Source: Clostridia bacterium
Lineage (GTDB): Bacteria > Bacillota > Clostridia > TANB77 > CAG-508
Direction of reading: 5' to 3'
NCBI GenBank assembly: GCA_017404545.1
Contig: JAFRCC010000025.1
Span: 171,545-235,544, forward strand
Length of the DNA: 64,000 nucleotides
Part shown: piece by piece, positions 27,649 through 36,117 of the stretch
Layout of the letters: every line of letters starts with the position of its first letter
Numbering within the stretch: position 1 is the first letter of the stretch
The notes under the pieces: generated by a model
What the model saw: only the letters and a program-made list of their open reading frames with translations
Databases searched by the model: none
Told to the model about the DNA's origin: nothing
Made by a program: the position numbers and the translations under genes

Positions 27649-27846
27649 ATGAATATAAATACAGAATTTACTGAAAAGACAGTAAATAATAAACAAATAG
27701 ACATGGTAGCATATGCGTTGCATAAAGATATTGGATGCTATGTTGATACCAATTCAGAAGAATATAAAAATTGGTTATTATACGAGATTATAACAGACGC
27801 GCTTAATGAAAAAGGTTCAAAACTACAAAATGAAATAACAATTTAG
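27649..27846 (+). CDS. Small hypothetical protein of the mobile element
   Basis: 65 aa, acidic and helical, not recognised. GGAAGGA places the start at ATG 27649. It ends nine bases before the recombinase gene, so it is cotranscribed and could be a recombination directionality factor; that is inference from position. Confidence 0.55.
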   Translation: MNINTEFTEKTVNNKQIDMVAYALHKDIGCYVDTNSEEYKNWLLYEIITDALNEKGSKLQNEITI

Positions 27847-27855
27847 GAGGTACAT

Positions 27856-29379
27856 ATGAACGTAGTAATTTATGCAAGATTTAGTTCATCAAAACAAAAC
27901 GAAACTTCGATAGAAGCGCAGCTTGAAGAATGTTATAAGTATTGCAAATCAAACAACTATAATGTTATTGAAAAGTATATTGATAGAGCAACCAGTGCGA
28001 AAACAGACAACAGACCTGCATTTCAAAAAATGATTTCGGATAGTTGTAACAAAGAATTTGAGGCAATTATTGTGTATCAATTGGACAGATTTTCAAGGTC
28101 AAGAGAAGATTCTGCGTTCTATAAACACAAGCTCAAAAAAAATGGTGTTAAAGTAATATCGGCAAGAGAAACAATATCAGAAGACGCATCTGGAATACTA
28201 ATAGAAAGTGTTCTAGAGGGGATGGCAGAATATTATTCAGCGGAGCTAAGTCAAAAAGTAAAGCGTAATTTAAGACAAAATGCAGAGAGAGGATACTTTA
28301 ATGGTGGGAAGCACCCTTTTGGCTTCAAAGTTGTAACTGTTGATTGCGGTACATACAAAAAAAGAAAGCTAGAAATTGATGTGGATACTGCGCCTATTGT
28401 AAGAGATATTTTTGAAATGCGAGCAAACGGAACCAAAATATCTGATATATTAAATTATCTCAATAGTAAAGGTTGCAGAACCGTACAGGGAAGGAATTTT
28501 AAAAAATCTTCTTTGGAATGCTTGTTCAAAAATAAAAGATACGTTGGAACAAATATTTATGAAAATGAAGAATATCCTGATACCATACCTGCAATTATTG
28601 ACAAAGAATTATTTGAGAGAGTGCAATTAGTTGTACAAAAATTTAAGCATGCTCCGGGCATATCAAAGGCTTCAGAGGAGTATATATTAACAACAAAAAT
28701 ATTTTGTGGTCAGTGTGGAAATAGCATGGTTGGCACAAGTGGAACATCTCAGACTGGAACGATTTATAAGTATTATACTTGTAATAATGTACTCAAGAAA
28801 AAGTGCAACAAGAAGAATGTTCCGAAGGATATTATTGAGGATGTGGTAGTTAATGAATGTAAGAGACTTTTAACTGCAGAAAATATTGAACTTATAACTA
28901 ACAAAGTATATGCTATATGTCAAGAGCAGAATTCCCAAAGCTGTTTATTAAAGTCTTTAGAAAAACAAATGAATAGGCTGAATAATAATATAGAAAATTT
29001 GATGGTAGCATTAGAAAATGGAGAGAATGTTGACATTATAAGTGATAGGATTTCACAAAAAAGAAACGAGCTAAAAGAGGTAAAAGAAAACTATTATGCA
29101 GAGAAAAATAAAATTGAAAACTATACTGAAAAACAAATAAAGTTTTTTCTTCTAAAGTTGAAGAACGGTAGTATAGATGATATAAAATACAGAAGAACAT
29201 TAGTTAATGCTTTTGTTAATAAAGTATATGTTTACAATGACAAAATAGCGATAATGCTAAATGTTACAAACGAATCTGTAACGATAAACAAAGAATTACT
29301 ATCTGAAATAAGAAGTAATTTATTGAAAGCACAGAGTTCTTATAATGAAGCTCTGTGCCAACCAAAAGAAGTAGTGTAG
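27856..29379 (+). CDS. Large serine recombinase (integrase)
   Basis: 507 aa. Catalytic resolvase domain at the N-terminus: VVIYARFSSSKQNETSIEAQL with Ser near residue 10, then YQLDRFSRSREDSAFY. Recombinase domain at about 155-265, zinc-ribbon (FCGQCGNSMVGT...YYTCNN...KKCNKKN) at about 285-325, then a coiled coil. Family of TndX/phiC31-type integrases that move elements without high-energy cofactors. Unlike the two other serine recombinases here it has no in-frame CGG and reads intact. Likely integrates the 18-29 kb island. Confidence 0.92.
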   Translation: MNVVIYARFSSSKQNETSIEAQLEECYKYCKSNNYNVIEKYIDRATSAKTDNRPAFQKMISDSCNKEFEAIIVYQLDRFSRSREDSAFYKHKLKKNGVKVISARETISEDASGILIESVLEGMAEYYSAELSQKVKRNLRQNAERGYFNGGKHPFGFKVVTVDCGTYKKRKLEIDVDTAPIVRDIFEMRANGTKISDILNYLNSKGCRTVQGRNFKKSSLECLFKNKRYVGTNIYENEEYPDTIPAIIDKELFERVQLVVQKFKHAPGISKASEEYILTTKIFCGQCGNSMVGTSGTSQTGTIYKYYTCNNVLKKKCNKKNVPKDIIEDVVVNECKRLLTAENIELITNKVYAICQEQNSQSCLLKSLEKQMNRLNNNIENLMVALENGENVDIISDRISQKRNELKEVKENYYAEKNKIENYTEKQIKFFLLKLKNGSIDDIKYRRTLVNAFVNKVYVYNDKIAIMLNVTNESVTINKELLSEIRSNLLKAQSSYNEALCQPKEVV

Positions 29380-29396
29380 TGCTACTTCTTTTTTTT
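29366..29396 (+). terminator. Terminator of the recombinase gene
   Basis: AAGAAGTAG/CTACTTCTT stem and a T-run; it abuts the next promoter and may mark the island edge. Confidence 0.85.
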
Positions 29397-29423
29397 GACA
29401 TAAAAATAAAATCGTGGTATAAT
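29395..29423 (+). promoter_or_regulatory. Consensus promoter of cassette 3
   Basis: TTGACA, 17 bases, TATAAT. Confidence 0.85.
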
Positions 29424-29429
29424 TAATAT

Positions 29430-29628
29430 GTAAACCCTAAAAGGGAAAACTCTGTTTATTAGAGATAGTTTAATGATGCTAGACAAACGGCGTAGGCAAG
29501 CCGGAGTCAATATTAGTATTGTTAGTTATTTAGGTTGTAGACTTGGGCGCACAAGGTCAAGATATAATCTTTTCTGATGAGCAGAGGTTCGACTCCCAAA
29601 ATTTAACTAAAGAAGGGAGGGAATATAT
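29430..29628 (+). ncRNA. Structured 200-base leader, unidentified
   Basis: Unusually long leader for a 64-codon gene. It contains CCCT/AGGG, CGGC/GCCG and AATATTAGTATT hairpins and a T-loop-like GGTTCGACTCCC at 29587-29598. It does not match tmRNA, tRNA, or a riboswitch I can name. Could be a regulatory RNA or an antisense-type antitoxin region. Confidence 0.4.
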
Positions 29629-29823
29629 ATGGCAGACATCATTGCTGTTGTACTTATCGGTATTTTCCGATTTTTTGGTGCAATTGGTAAATGGTTATAC
29701 CAGCTGCTGCATGACTTCTTTAATGAGGTACTTCGTGGACATAAATTCCGTAAAGCACTATCGAAGTTGCTTGCAGGGGTAACTCTCGTGGTAGTCATTC
29801 TTCTTATAGTTTGGCTTACCTAA
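29629..29823 (+). CDS. Small membrane protein, 64 aa (cassette 3)
   Basis: Two hydrophobic helices (residues 3-27 and 47-63) joined by a basic linker (LRGHKFRKALSK). GGGAGGG RBS, GC-richer codons than the neighbours. Not recognised; size and charge would fit a toxin-like or bacteriocin-like peptide or a small regulator of a membrane enzyme. A second tiny membrane protein gene converges on it. Confidence 0.65.
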   Translation: MADIIAVVLIGIFRFFGAIGKWLYQLLHDFFNEVLRGHKFRKALSKLLAGVTLVVVILLIVWLT

Positions 29824-29840
29824 AAGAGAAAACGCCATAA

Positions 29841-29875
29841 ACCGTCACGTGTGTAATAAGCACGTTGGCGGTTTT
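29841..29875 (+). terminator. Terminator of cassette 3
   Basis: AACCG...CACGTG pairs with CACGT...CGGTT, followed by TTTTT. Confidence 0.8.
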
Positions 29876-29888
29876 TCCCTTTTTTGTG

Positions 29889-29915
29889 CAAAAAATATGC
29901 CGGGGCGGCACCCGG
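29889..29915 (-). terminator. Terminator of the convergent 50-aa gene
   Basis: On the minus strand CCGGG/CCCGG around TGCCGC, then a T-rich tail. Confidence 0.75.
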
Positions 29916-29917
29916 AC

Positions 29918-30070
29918 TTAAAAGAACAGATTGAAAGGCCAAATCTTATCGAGATTAAATAATTCAATAGAAGCCATTTTAGCCGCAACAACTATCATGC
30001 AAATGACAATGATAATGCATGCTATTTTAAATAGTTTCCGCAAAATCATCCACATGATTCTTGTGTACAT
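29918..30070 (-). CDS. Small membrane protein, 50 aa
   Basis: ATG 30070 follows GAGGAGGTG, a strong RBS. One hydrophobic helix (residues 16-30, IACIIIVICMIVVAA) and an aromatic C-terminus. It carries an in-frame CGGA at codon 11, where skipping the C reaches a stop six codons on, so it needs triplet reading. Converges with the 64-aa gene; the pair may be functionally linked. Not recognised. Confidence 0.6.
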   Translation of the reverse strand: MYTRIMWMILRKLFKIACIIIVICMIVVAAKMASIELFNLDKIWPFNLFF

Positions 30071-30197
30071 TTAGCACACCTCCTCTTTCGAGAATATGTA
30101 ACATTATACCATGAATTTTACATAATTTCAACAAAAGTAACCTTTTTTTATTAAATTCATACGATATATTAATCTGACATTTTTTGGAGGATTGAGT

Positions 30198-30965
30198 ATG
30201 ATTTTGTTGAAAAAAGGTGATATTGTATCTAGAAAATCACATAATAACGATATAATTTTTTGTATTGAAGCAATTTTTAAAGATAAAAATTTAGTAATTT
30301 TAAAGGGCGTTATCGTTAGAATAGAAGCCGATAGCTCTATAGATGATTTAATGTTAGTAGATGAAACTAGAATTAATGCTGTAGTAAATCATGTTGAAAA
30401 TATTATTAATTTAAAGTCAGAAAGAAAGTATAATAAATATGGCAAAATTTTACATTTGGACGGAGATAAAGGATATAGTCAGAAAACAGAGCAATACTAT
30501 AGAAAAAGGGGGTTAAACTACGTAGTTAAGCACGTTTCAGAGCGTATGCAACCTGAAATAGTTGTTTCCTTGTTAGAAGAAACAAAACCAGATATACTAG
30601 TTGTTACTGGACATGATGGTATGATAAGAAAAGGAAGAAATTATAATGATATAAATAATTATAGAAATTCGAAGTATTTTATAAGGACAGTGAGAATGGC
30701 CAGATTATACAATCATGATAAGAATGATTTGATAATATTTGCTGGGGCATGCCAAAGTTTTTATGAAGCTCTTATATCTGTTGGGGCAAATTTTGCATCT
30801 TCGCCAGCGAGAATTTTGATAGATTTTGTTGATCCATTAATAGTAGCTGAAAAAATTTCTATAACAGATAAAAATAGAATTGTGTTTATGTCAGATTTAG
30901 AAAAAGAAATAAGAAATGGAAGAAAAGCCATAGGTGGAATAGGTGCCAAAGGAAAAAGCTTGTAA
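30198..30965 (+). CDS. yabG: Sporulation-specific protease YabG
   Basis: About 255 aa, peptidase family U57, made in the mother cell and cleaving spore-coat and cortex-associated proteins. Family signatures include LHLDGDKGYSQKT, DILVVTGHDGM and GACQSFYEALISVGANFASSPAR. GGAGG at 30186 fits ATG 30198. The order yabG-veg-sipL matches that known in Clostridia. Confidence 0.93.
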   Translation: MILLKKGDIVSRKSHNNDIIFCIEAIFKDKNLVILKGVIVRIEADSSIDDLMLVDETRINAVVNHVENIINLKSERKYNKYGKILHLDGDKGYSQKTEQYYRKRGLNYVVKHVSERMQPEIVVSLLEETKPDILVVTGHDGMIRKGRNYNDINNYRNSKYFIRTVRMARLYNHDKNDLIIFAGACQSFYEALISVGANFASSPARILIDFVDPLIVAEKISITDKNRIVFMSDLEKEIRNGRKAIGGIGAKGKSL

Positions 30966-31069
30966 TATGTTTGTAATATATTTGTAATACAAATGAGAAA
31001 TACAGCGGAGATATTCAAAAAAACCAGTTAAAACAATACATTCAGTCCTATGACATAAAAAAACGCGTT

Positions 31070-31098
31070 TTGACATTTTTTTTAAGCAATGCTATAAT
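31070..31098 (+). promoter_or_regulatory. Promoter of veg
   Basis: TTGACA, 17 bases, TATAAT: a full consensus SigA promoter, in line with the strong vegetative promoter of Bacillus veg. Confidence 0.88.
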
Positions 31099-31128
31099 CC
31101 TAATCAGAATAATGAAGTAGGTGATTAA

Positions 31129-31428
31129 ATGATTTGCAAAAACGATATAACAAGTATTAAGGCTGATATAGGAGAAAATATAGGACAGAAAATAATTGTC
31201 AAAGGTTCTCTAGGAAGGAGTAAATCGTTTGAGAAAGAAGCAACTATAGAAAAAACATACCCTAATATATTTATTGTTAAATATGACGACAATGATAGAA
31301 ATGTAACGTATAGTTATACGGATGTCTTAACTAGGACTATAGAAATGCAAGTGTTTAACGGAACAGAATACACGCCATTGATGCCAGAAGTTGTTGAAGT
31401 AAAGAGAAGAAGAAGAAAGATAGATTAA
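31129..31428 (+). CDS. veg: Veg family protein
   Basis: 99 aa. Small SH3-like beta protein (IKADIGENIGQKIIVKGSLGR...ATIEKTYPNIFIVKYD) linked in Bacillus to biofilm control. Sits between yabG and sipL as expected. The tail is Arg/Lys-rich. Confidence 0.93.
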   Translation: MICKNDITSIKADIGENIGQKIIVKGSLGRSKSFEKEATIEKTYPNIFIVKYDDNDRNVTYSYTDVLTRTIEMQVFNGTEYTPLMPEVVEVKRRRRKID

Positions 31429-31445
31429 TTTGTATTAGTTATAAA

Positions 31446-31471
31446 GAAGGTTTATAGGGCCTTCTTTTTTT
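31446..31471 (+). terminator. Terminator of veg
   Basis: GAAGG/CCTTC stem with a T-run. Confidence 0.7.
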
Positions 31472-31565
31472 GTATACAAAATAGTATTTTTTTCCGGTTA
31501 TAAAAATATATTAGTAATAAAGTGCAAGGTACATACTTTGCTTATAAGAAAGGACAAATGATAAT

Positions 31566-33104
31566 ATGAATATTGAAATGGAAAAAATTTTACTAAATCA
31601 GATTGTTGAACGCAAAAGAGAACTTTTTACAGTGGAAGATAACATCATAATACCTGACGTAAAGCCAGATATTTTGGCTATTGTAACAACATCTCCAAAT
31701 TTATATGTGTACAGAAAAGAGCTCGTTAACGGGAAAATAAAAATTGACGGAGGAATTCAAGTAGATACATTATATATTTCAGATGATGAGAACAACCATA
31801 CAAGGGCTCTTCACAATAGCATTGATTTTTCCAAGACGATTGATATTGAGAGTTCAAATTACAATAATCTTAACTTTTCTTGTGAATTAAATGTGAAAAA
31901 TGTGGAACCCAAAATTCTAAATGGAAGAAAATTAAGCATTAAAATTAATATTGAATACAGCATTATTATATATTCAAATAAGGAAACTCAATTTATCAAG
32001 TCCATAAATGATATGGAGAATATTCAAAGAATAAATGAATTAATAAATGTAAGTGCAATTAAATCAAGAGGTGAAACTATTTGTAGTGCTAAGGATACAA
32101 TATCAGTTGAAAATAGTTTAGCAGATATTTTATGTTATAACATATCTATTATAAATAGAGAAGAAAAAATAAGCTATAACAAATTGTTATCAAAAGCAGA
32201 TTGTTTTGTAAATTTATTATATCTAACTGAAGATGAGTTATTAAGAGAGACATCTGCTAAAATTCCATTAATGGGATTTATAGATATGCCAGGAATTTCA
32301 GAAGGCGAGTTAATTCAAACAAGTTACGAAATACGTAATATAGATATAAAACCAGATAATGTGAATAATAATGCTATTTCAATAGATGTGGAATATTCCA
32401 TCGCTAGTAATACTTTTGAAGAAAAGACTTTAGATTTAATACAAGATTTATATAGTCCAGAAGAGGAGATTACATTAAGCCAAGAGAGAGTTATTTTAGA
32501 GCAAAATAGGAAATCTATCTCGGATTCATGCAATATTTGTGAAAAAATAAATATTTCTGATGCTAAGGAAAATAAGATTTATATTGCTAATGTAACAAGG
32601 AACAATATTTCTGACAAAGTATCGGATAATTTTATAACATATGAAGGAAATATTTCTGTAGACTTTATTTTTGAATCTATTAATACTGGAAGATTAGAGC
32701 TAAGAAATCAGAGCTTTGATTTTAAACATGATGTACAGATTGATGGATTAGTGAGAAATACAGAGGTAAATACAAATATCGAAATAAATAGAAGTGAATT
32801 AAAAGTTTTATCTGATGGTTCAGAGGAGTTAAATGTAGAATTGTGTTTTAAAGTAGATACCTTTTGCCAAACTACGGTTAATCTAATAAATAATGTAAAA
32901 GTTGAGGAAAATAACTCGAATAGTAAACGAACTAGTTTGGTAATTTACTTCGTAAAAGAGGGTGATACACTTTGGAAAATTGCCAAGAAATTTAAAACAA
33001 CTATAGATGAAATTGCAGACGTAAATAGCATTGACGATTTAGATAAATTAAATGTAGGAAATCAGTTATTTATTCCAAGACATGTTAGTACAAAAACATA
33101 CTGA
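31566..33104 (+). CDS. sipL: Spore morphogenesis protein SipL (DUF3794 repeats plus LysM)
   Basis: 512 aa. SPOCS/DUF3794 domains (start ELFTVEDNIIIPDVKPDIL; a further unit from about residue 170) and a C-terminal LysM domain (YFVKEGDTLWKIAKKFKTT...GNQLFIP, about 460-508). In C. difficile SipL binds SpoIVA through LysM and is needed for coat assembly; it lies next to yabG there too. Overlaps yunB by 23 bases. Confidence 0.88.
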   Translation: MNIEMEKILLNQIVERKRELFTVEDNIIIPDVKPDILAIVTTSPNLYVYRKELVNGKIKIDGGIQVDTLYISDDENNHTRALHNSIDFSKTIDIESSNYNNLNFSCELNVKNVEPKILNGRKLSIKINIEYSIIIYSNKETQFIKSINDMENIQRINELINVSAIKSRGETICSAKDTISVENSLADILCYNISIINREEKISYNKLLSKADCFVNLLYLTEDELLRETSAKIPLMGFIDMPGISEGELIQTSYEIRNIDIKPDNVNNNAISIDVEYSIASNTFEEKTLDLIQDLYSPEEEITLSQERVILEQNRKSISDSCNICEKINISDAKENKIYIANVTRNNISDKVSDNFITYEGNISVDFIFESINTGRLELRNQSFDFKHDVQIDGLVRNTEVNTNIEINRSELKVLSDGSEELNVELCFKVDTFCQTTVNLINNVKVEENNSNSKRTSLVIYFVKEGDTLWKIAKKFKTTIDEIADVNSIDDLDKLNVGNQLFIPRHVSTKTY

Positions 33105-33816
33105 GAGAATACAAAAAATATATTCAAAGTCGAGAATAAAATTTCCAAGATTACGAGCTAAGAATAACAGAAAAAAAATAGATGAAAAAAAATTAAAGAT
33201 TGTAAAGGTTTTTACAATCTTTCTAATAGGAATAATAATAGCAAGAAGTATCGTAAATTCTATAAATCCAATTATAAATTTGCAATGCATTAATGAGGCC
33301 AAAAATATTGCTATCGTAATTTCAAATGAGCAAGCAACAAAAATAATGGAAAAATTTCAATATGAGGATTTAACTGAAATAGTAAAAGATGAGAGCGGTA
33401 AAATTCAAATGATAAAATTAAATATTATTCCTGTTAATGAGATTATATCCGAAGTATCTGTGAATATTCAGAATGAATTTAATAATAAAGAAAATACGCA
33501 AATTAGTTTAAGAATAGGTAGTTTTTTTGGAGTTAAGTTGCTTTCAGAGGTAGGCCCAAAAATCAATATAAAACTCTCAACAAGTGGAAATGTAGAGACA
33601 AATTTAAAATCTGAATTTAAAACAGCAGGAATAAATCAAACATTACATCAAATATATTTAGAAATTAAGTGCCAAATTATAATTCTTACTCCATATGATA
33701 CTGTGTCAGAAGATATTGTAAATTACGTTCTTATAGCTGAGTCAATTATTGTTGGTGAAATTCCAAGTAGTTATTATAATTTGAATGATTCAAGTACATT
33801 AAGAAATAACGAATAA
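33082..33816 (+). CDS. yunB: Sporulation protein YunB
   Basis: 244 aa. One TM helix (about residues 35-55) after a very basic N-terminus. The hallmark motifs FGVKLLSEVGPKINIK and NQTLHQIYLEI identify YunB, a SigE-regulon protein of unknown biochemical role. Translationally coupled to sipL by overlap. Confidence 0.88.
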   Translation: MLVQKHTERIQKIYSKSRIKFPRLRAKNNRKKIDEKKLKIVKVFTIFLIGIIIARSIVNSINPIINLQCINEAKNIAIVISNEQATKIMEKFQYEDLTEIVKDESGKIQMIKLNIIPVNEIISEVSVNIQNEFNNKENTQISLRIGSFFGVKLLSEVGPKINIKLSTSGNVETNLKSEFKTAGINQTLHQIYLEIKCQIIILTPYDTVSEDIVNYVLIAESIIVGEIPSSYYNLNDSSTLRNNE

Positions 33817-33829
33817 ATAATCAAATAAC

Positions 33830-33858
33830 TTGAAAATACTTAAAAAATCATATATAAT
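33830..33858 (+). promoter_or_regulatory. Promoter of the COG0523 gene
   Basis: TTGAAA, 17 bases, TATAAT. Confidence 0.75.
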
Positions 33859-33894
33859 GAACGAAGATTTTTAGTATGAAAGGAAGTAATTTTT

Positions 33895-35166
33895 ATGTCA
33901 AATAAAATTGTACCTATTACGCTACTTACAGGATATTTAGGAGCTGGAAAAACTACGCTTATGAATCATGTTTTAAATAATCAAAAAGGTTATAAAGTAG
34001 CTGTAATTGTAAATGATATAGGAGAAGTAAATATAGACGCAGACTTAATAGCAAAAGATGGCTATGTTCAAGAAAAAGACTCAAGTTTAGTTCCATTGTC
34101 TAATGGTTGTATTTGTTGTACATTAAAAGTCGATTTAATGCAACAAATTGCTGATTTAGTTAAGACAGGAAAATTTGATTATATTCTAATAGAAGCTAGT
34201 GGTATATGTGAGCCATTACCAATAGCTCAAACCATAACAGCTTTAGCTGAGGATGCTAGTCAATACGGCTTACCAACAATATGTAGATTGGATAACTTAG
34301 TTACTGTTGTTGACGCTATGAGATTAAGAGATGAATTTAATTGTGGAGATAATCTAGTAAAAGAAGATATTGAAGAAGAAGATATTGAGAATCTTTTAAT
34401 TCAACAGATTGAATTTTGTAATAAAATAGTTTTAAATAAAGTTGATGAATTGTCTGAAGATGAATTAAAAAAGGTAAAAGCTATTATTAGAGAGCTTCAG
34501 CCAAAGGCTGAAATTATTGAAACGAATTATAGTAAAGTTGATGTTGATAAAATTTTAAATACAAATGCATTTGATTTTCAAGAAGCTTCAATGTCTGCAG
34601 GTTGGATTGCTGAGCTTAATAGTACAGAAAATGAGCATGATGAAGACGAGGATGAGGAGCATGAACATCATCATCATGATGAAGATGAAGACGAGGATGA
34701 GGAGCATGAACATCATCATCATGACAAAGATGAAGACGAAGATGAGCATCATGGACATCACCATCATCACCACCACAACCATGATGAAGGAGAGGCAGAG
34801 GAATACGGAATTGGTACATTTGTATACTATAGAAGAGCACCTTTTTACAAAGATCAATTTGATAGATTTGCACAAAACTTACCAAAGAGCATAATTAGAG
34901 CTAAGGGTGTGCTATGGTTTGAAGATGAACCAGAATCATCATATGTATTTGAACAATCTGGAAAACAAGTCCAAGCATTTTGTGCAGGACAATGGGTTGC
35001 GTCTTTTAGTGAAGAGGAGCAAAAACAAATTGTAGCTCAAAATCCAGATGTTTTAAGAGATTGGGATGAAAAATATGGAGATAGAGTTGTAAAGCTTGTA
35101 TTCATTGGTCAAAAGATGGATAAGGAGAAAATTATTTCAGACTTAGATAATTGTATGAAAAAATAA
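33895..35166 (+). CDS. COG0523 (CobW/ZNG1-type) metallochaperone GTPase
   Basis: 423 aa. G1 loop GYLGAGKTTL (about residues 9-18), CxCC metal motif NGCICCTL, G-motif IEASGICEP, NKVD. A His/Asp/Glu-rich metal-binding insert (about 245-300) is built from imperfect tandem repeats of DEDEDEEHEHHHHD encoded by near-identical 42-base units. CobW C-terminal domain at about 305-420. Such GTPases deliver zinc or cobalt to target enzymes; the His-rich loop points to Zn, Ni or Co. No Zur-type operator is recognised. Confidence 0.9.
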   Translation: MSNKIVPITLLTGYLGAGKTTLMNHVLNNQKGYKVAVIVNDIGEVNIDADLIAKDGYVQEKDSSLVPLSNGCICCTLKVDLMQQIADLVKTGKFDYILIEASGICEPLPIAQTITALAEDASQYGLPTICRLDNLVTVVDAMRLRDEFNCGDNLVKEDIEEEDIENLLIQQIEFCNKIVLNKVDELSEDELKKVKAIIRELQPKAEIIETNYSKVDVDKILNTNAFDFQEASMSAGWIAELNSTENEHDEDEDEEHEHHHHDEDEDEDEEHEHHHHDKDEDEDEHHGHHHHHHHNHDEGEAEEYGIGTFVYYRRAPFYKDQFDRFAQNLPKSIIRAKGVLWFEDEPESSYVFEQSGKQVQAFCAGQWVASFSEEEQKQIVAQNPDVLRDWDEKYGDRVVKLVFIGQKMDKEKIISDLDNCMKK

Positions 35167-35172
35167 ATCTTT

Positions 35173-35217
35173 AGCAACGAGGGAAGAGGAGGTATTCCAA
35201 AAGCTCGTTGCTTTTTT
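35173..35217 (+). terminator. Terminator of the COG0523 gene
   Basis: AGCAACGAG/CTCGTTGCT with a 22-base loop and a T-run. Confidence 0.85.
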
Positions 35218-35288
35218 CTTGAACTTTTCACACTATGCACACAAGTTAATGGTATAATAAAACAAATTTTGATAAAAAGGACTAAAAT

Positions 35289-36002
35289 ATGAAAAATAGG
35301 AAAAGAATTTTTAAAATAGTATTAACAGTATTATCAATTGCGCTATTTGCAGGATTAATTATATATTTGTTACCAACAATGAAAGGTATTTTAACGCAAG
35401 AGGGAAGAATTGCATTTAAGGATAAACTCGATCAAATGGGAGCAGGAAAATATGGGGTTATGTTTGCTCTAGAAGTGGCTCAGATATTATTGGTAGTTCT
35501 ACCAGGTGAACCATTAGAAATTATGGCTGGAATGTGTTTTGGAACTATAGGGGGAACTATATTTATAATGACTACAGCATGCTTTGCAACTGCGTTAATA
35601 TTTACTTTAGTTAGAAAGTTTGGCCGTAGTTATGTAGAGGAATTTTTTAAAAAGGACAAACTCGATAAAATAGAAAATAGCAAATTCTTCAAAGAGTCAA
35701 AAAATATTGAAATTGTAATGACAATTTTGTTTATAATACCAGGAACTCCGAAGGATTTACTTGTATATATTGGTGGACTTTTACCAATAAAGCCAATGAG
35801 ATTTATTCTTATATCAACATTTGCAAGATTTCCTTCAGTTATTACTTCAACCTTAATGGGGGCTAGTATTTTAAAGGGAGATGTGAAGATTAGCATAATT
35901 ACATATGCAATTACTTTTATAGCTACATTAGCAATTATATTTATAGTGAATAAATTTGATAAAAATAAATTAACAGCAGAAGCGATAAAATCTATGAAAT
36001 AA
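35289..36002 (+). CDS. TVP38/TMEM64 (DedA-superfamily) membrane protein
   Basis: 237 aa, about six TM helices. The SNARE-associated signature is VLPGEPLEIMAGMCFGTIGGT, with the second half IPGTPKDLLVYIGGLLPI. Members are thought to move lipid carriers or phospholipids across the membrane. Monocistronic. Confidence 0.88.
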   Translation: MKNRKRIFKIVLTVLSIALFAGLIIYLLPTMKGILTQEGRIAFKDKLDQMGAGKYGVMFALEVAQILLVVLPGEPLEIMAGMCFGTIGGTIFIMTTACFATALIFTLVRKFGRSYVEEFFKKDKLDKIENSKFFKESKNIEIVMTILFIIPGTPKDLLVYIGGLLPIKPMRFILISTFARFPSVITSTLMGASILKGDVKISIITYAITFIATLAIIFIVNKFDKNKLTAEAIKSMK

Positions 36003-36019
36003 TATATAAGTATTTAATA

Positions 36020-36063
36020 AAAATCCACAATTACTATGTAAAGTAATAGTGGATTTTTATTTT
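36020..36063 (+). terminator. Terminator
   Basis: AAAATCCAC/GTGGATTTT with extended inner pairing (ATTACT/AGTAAT) and a T tail. Confidence 0.85.
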
Positions 36064-36117
36064 TGTTTATGATAATATTTCAGGTAACAATTTTGAATGG
36101 AAGGAAGGTTTGATTTT

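Noticed and set aside
29430..29628. tmRNA or group I intron in the cassette 3 leader
   Set aside because: The T-loop-like segment has no matching acceptor stem or tag ORF, and the conserved intron core pairings could not be assembled.
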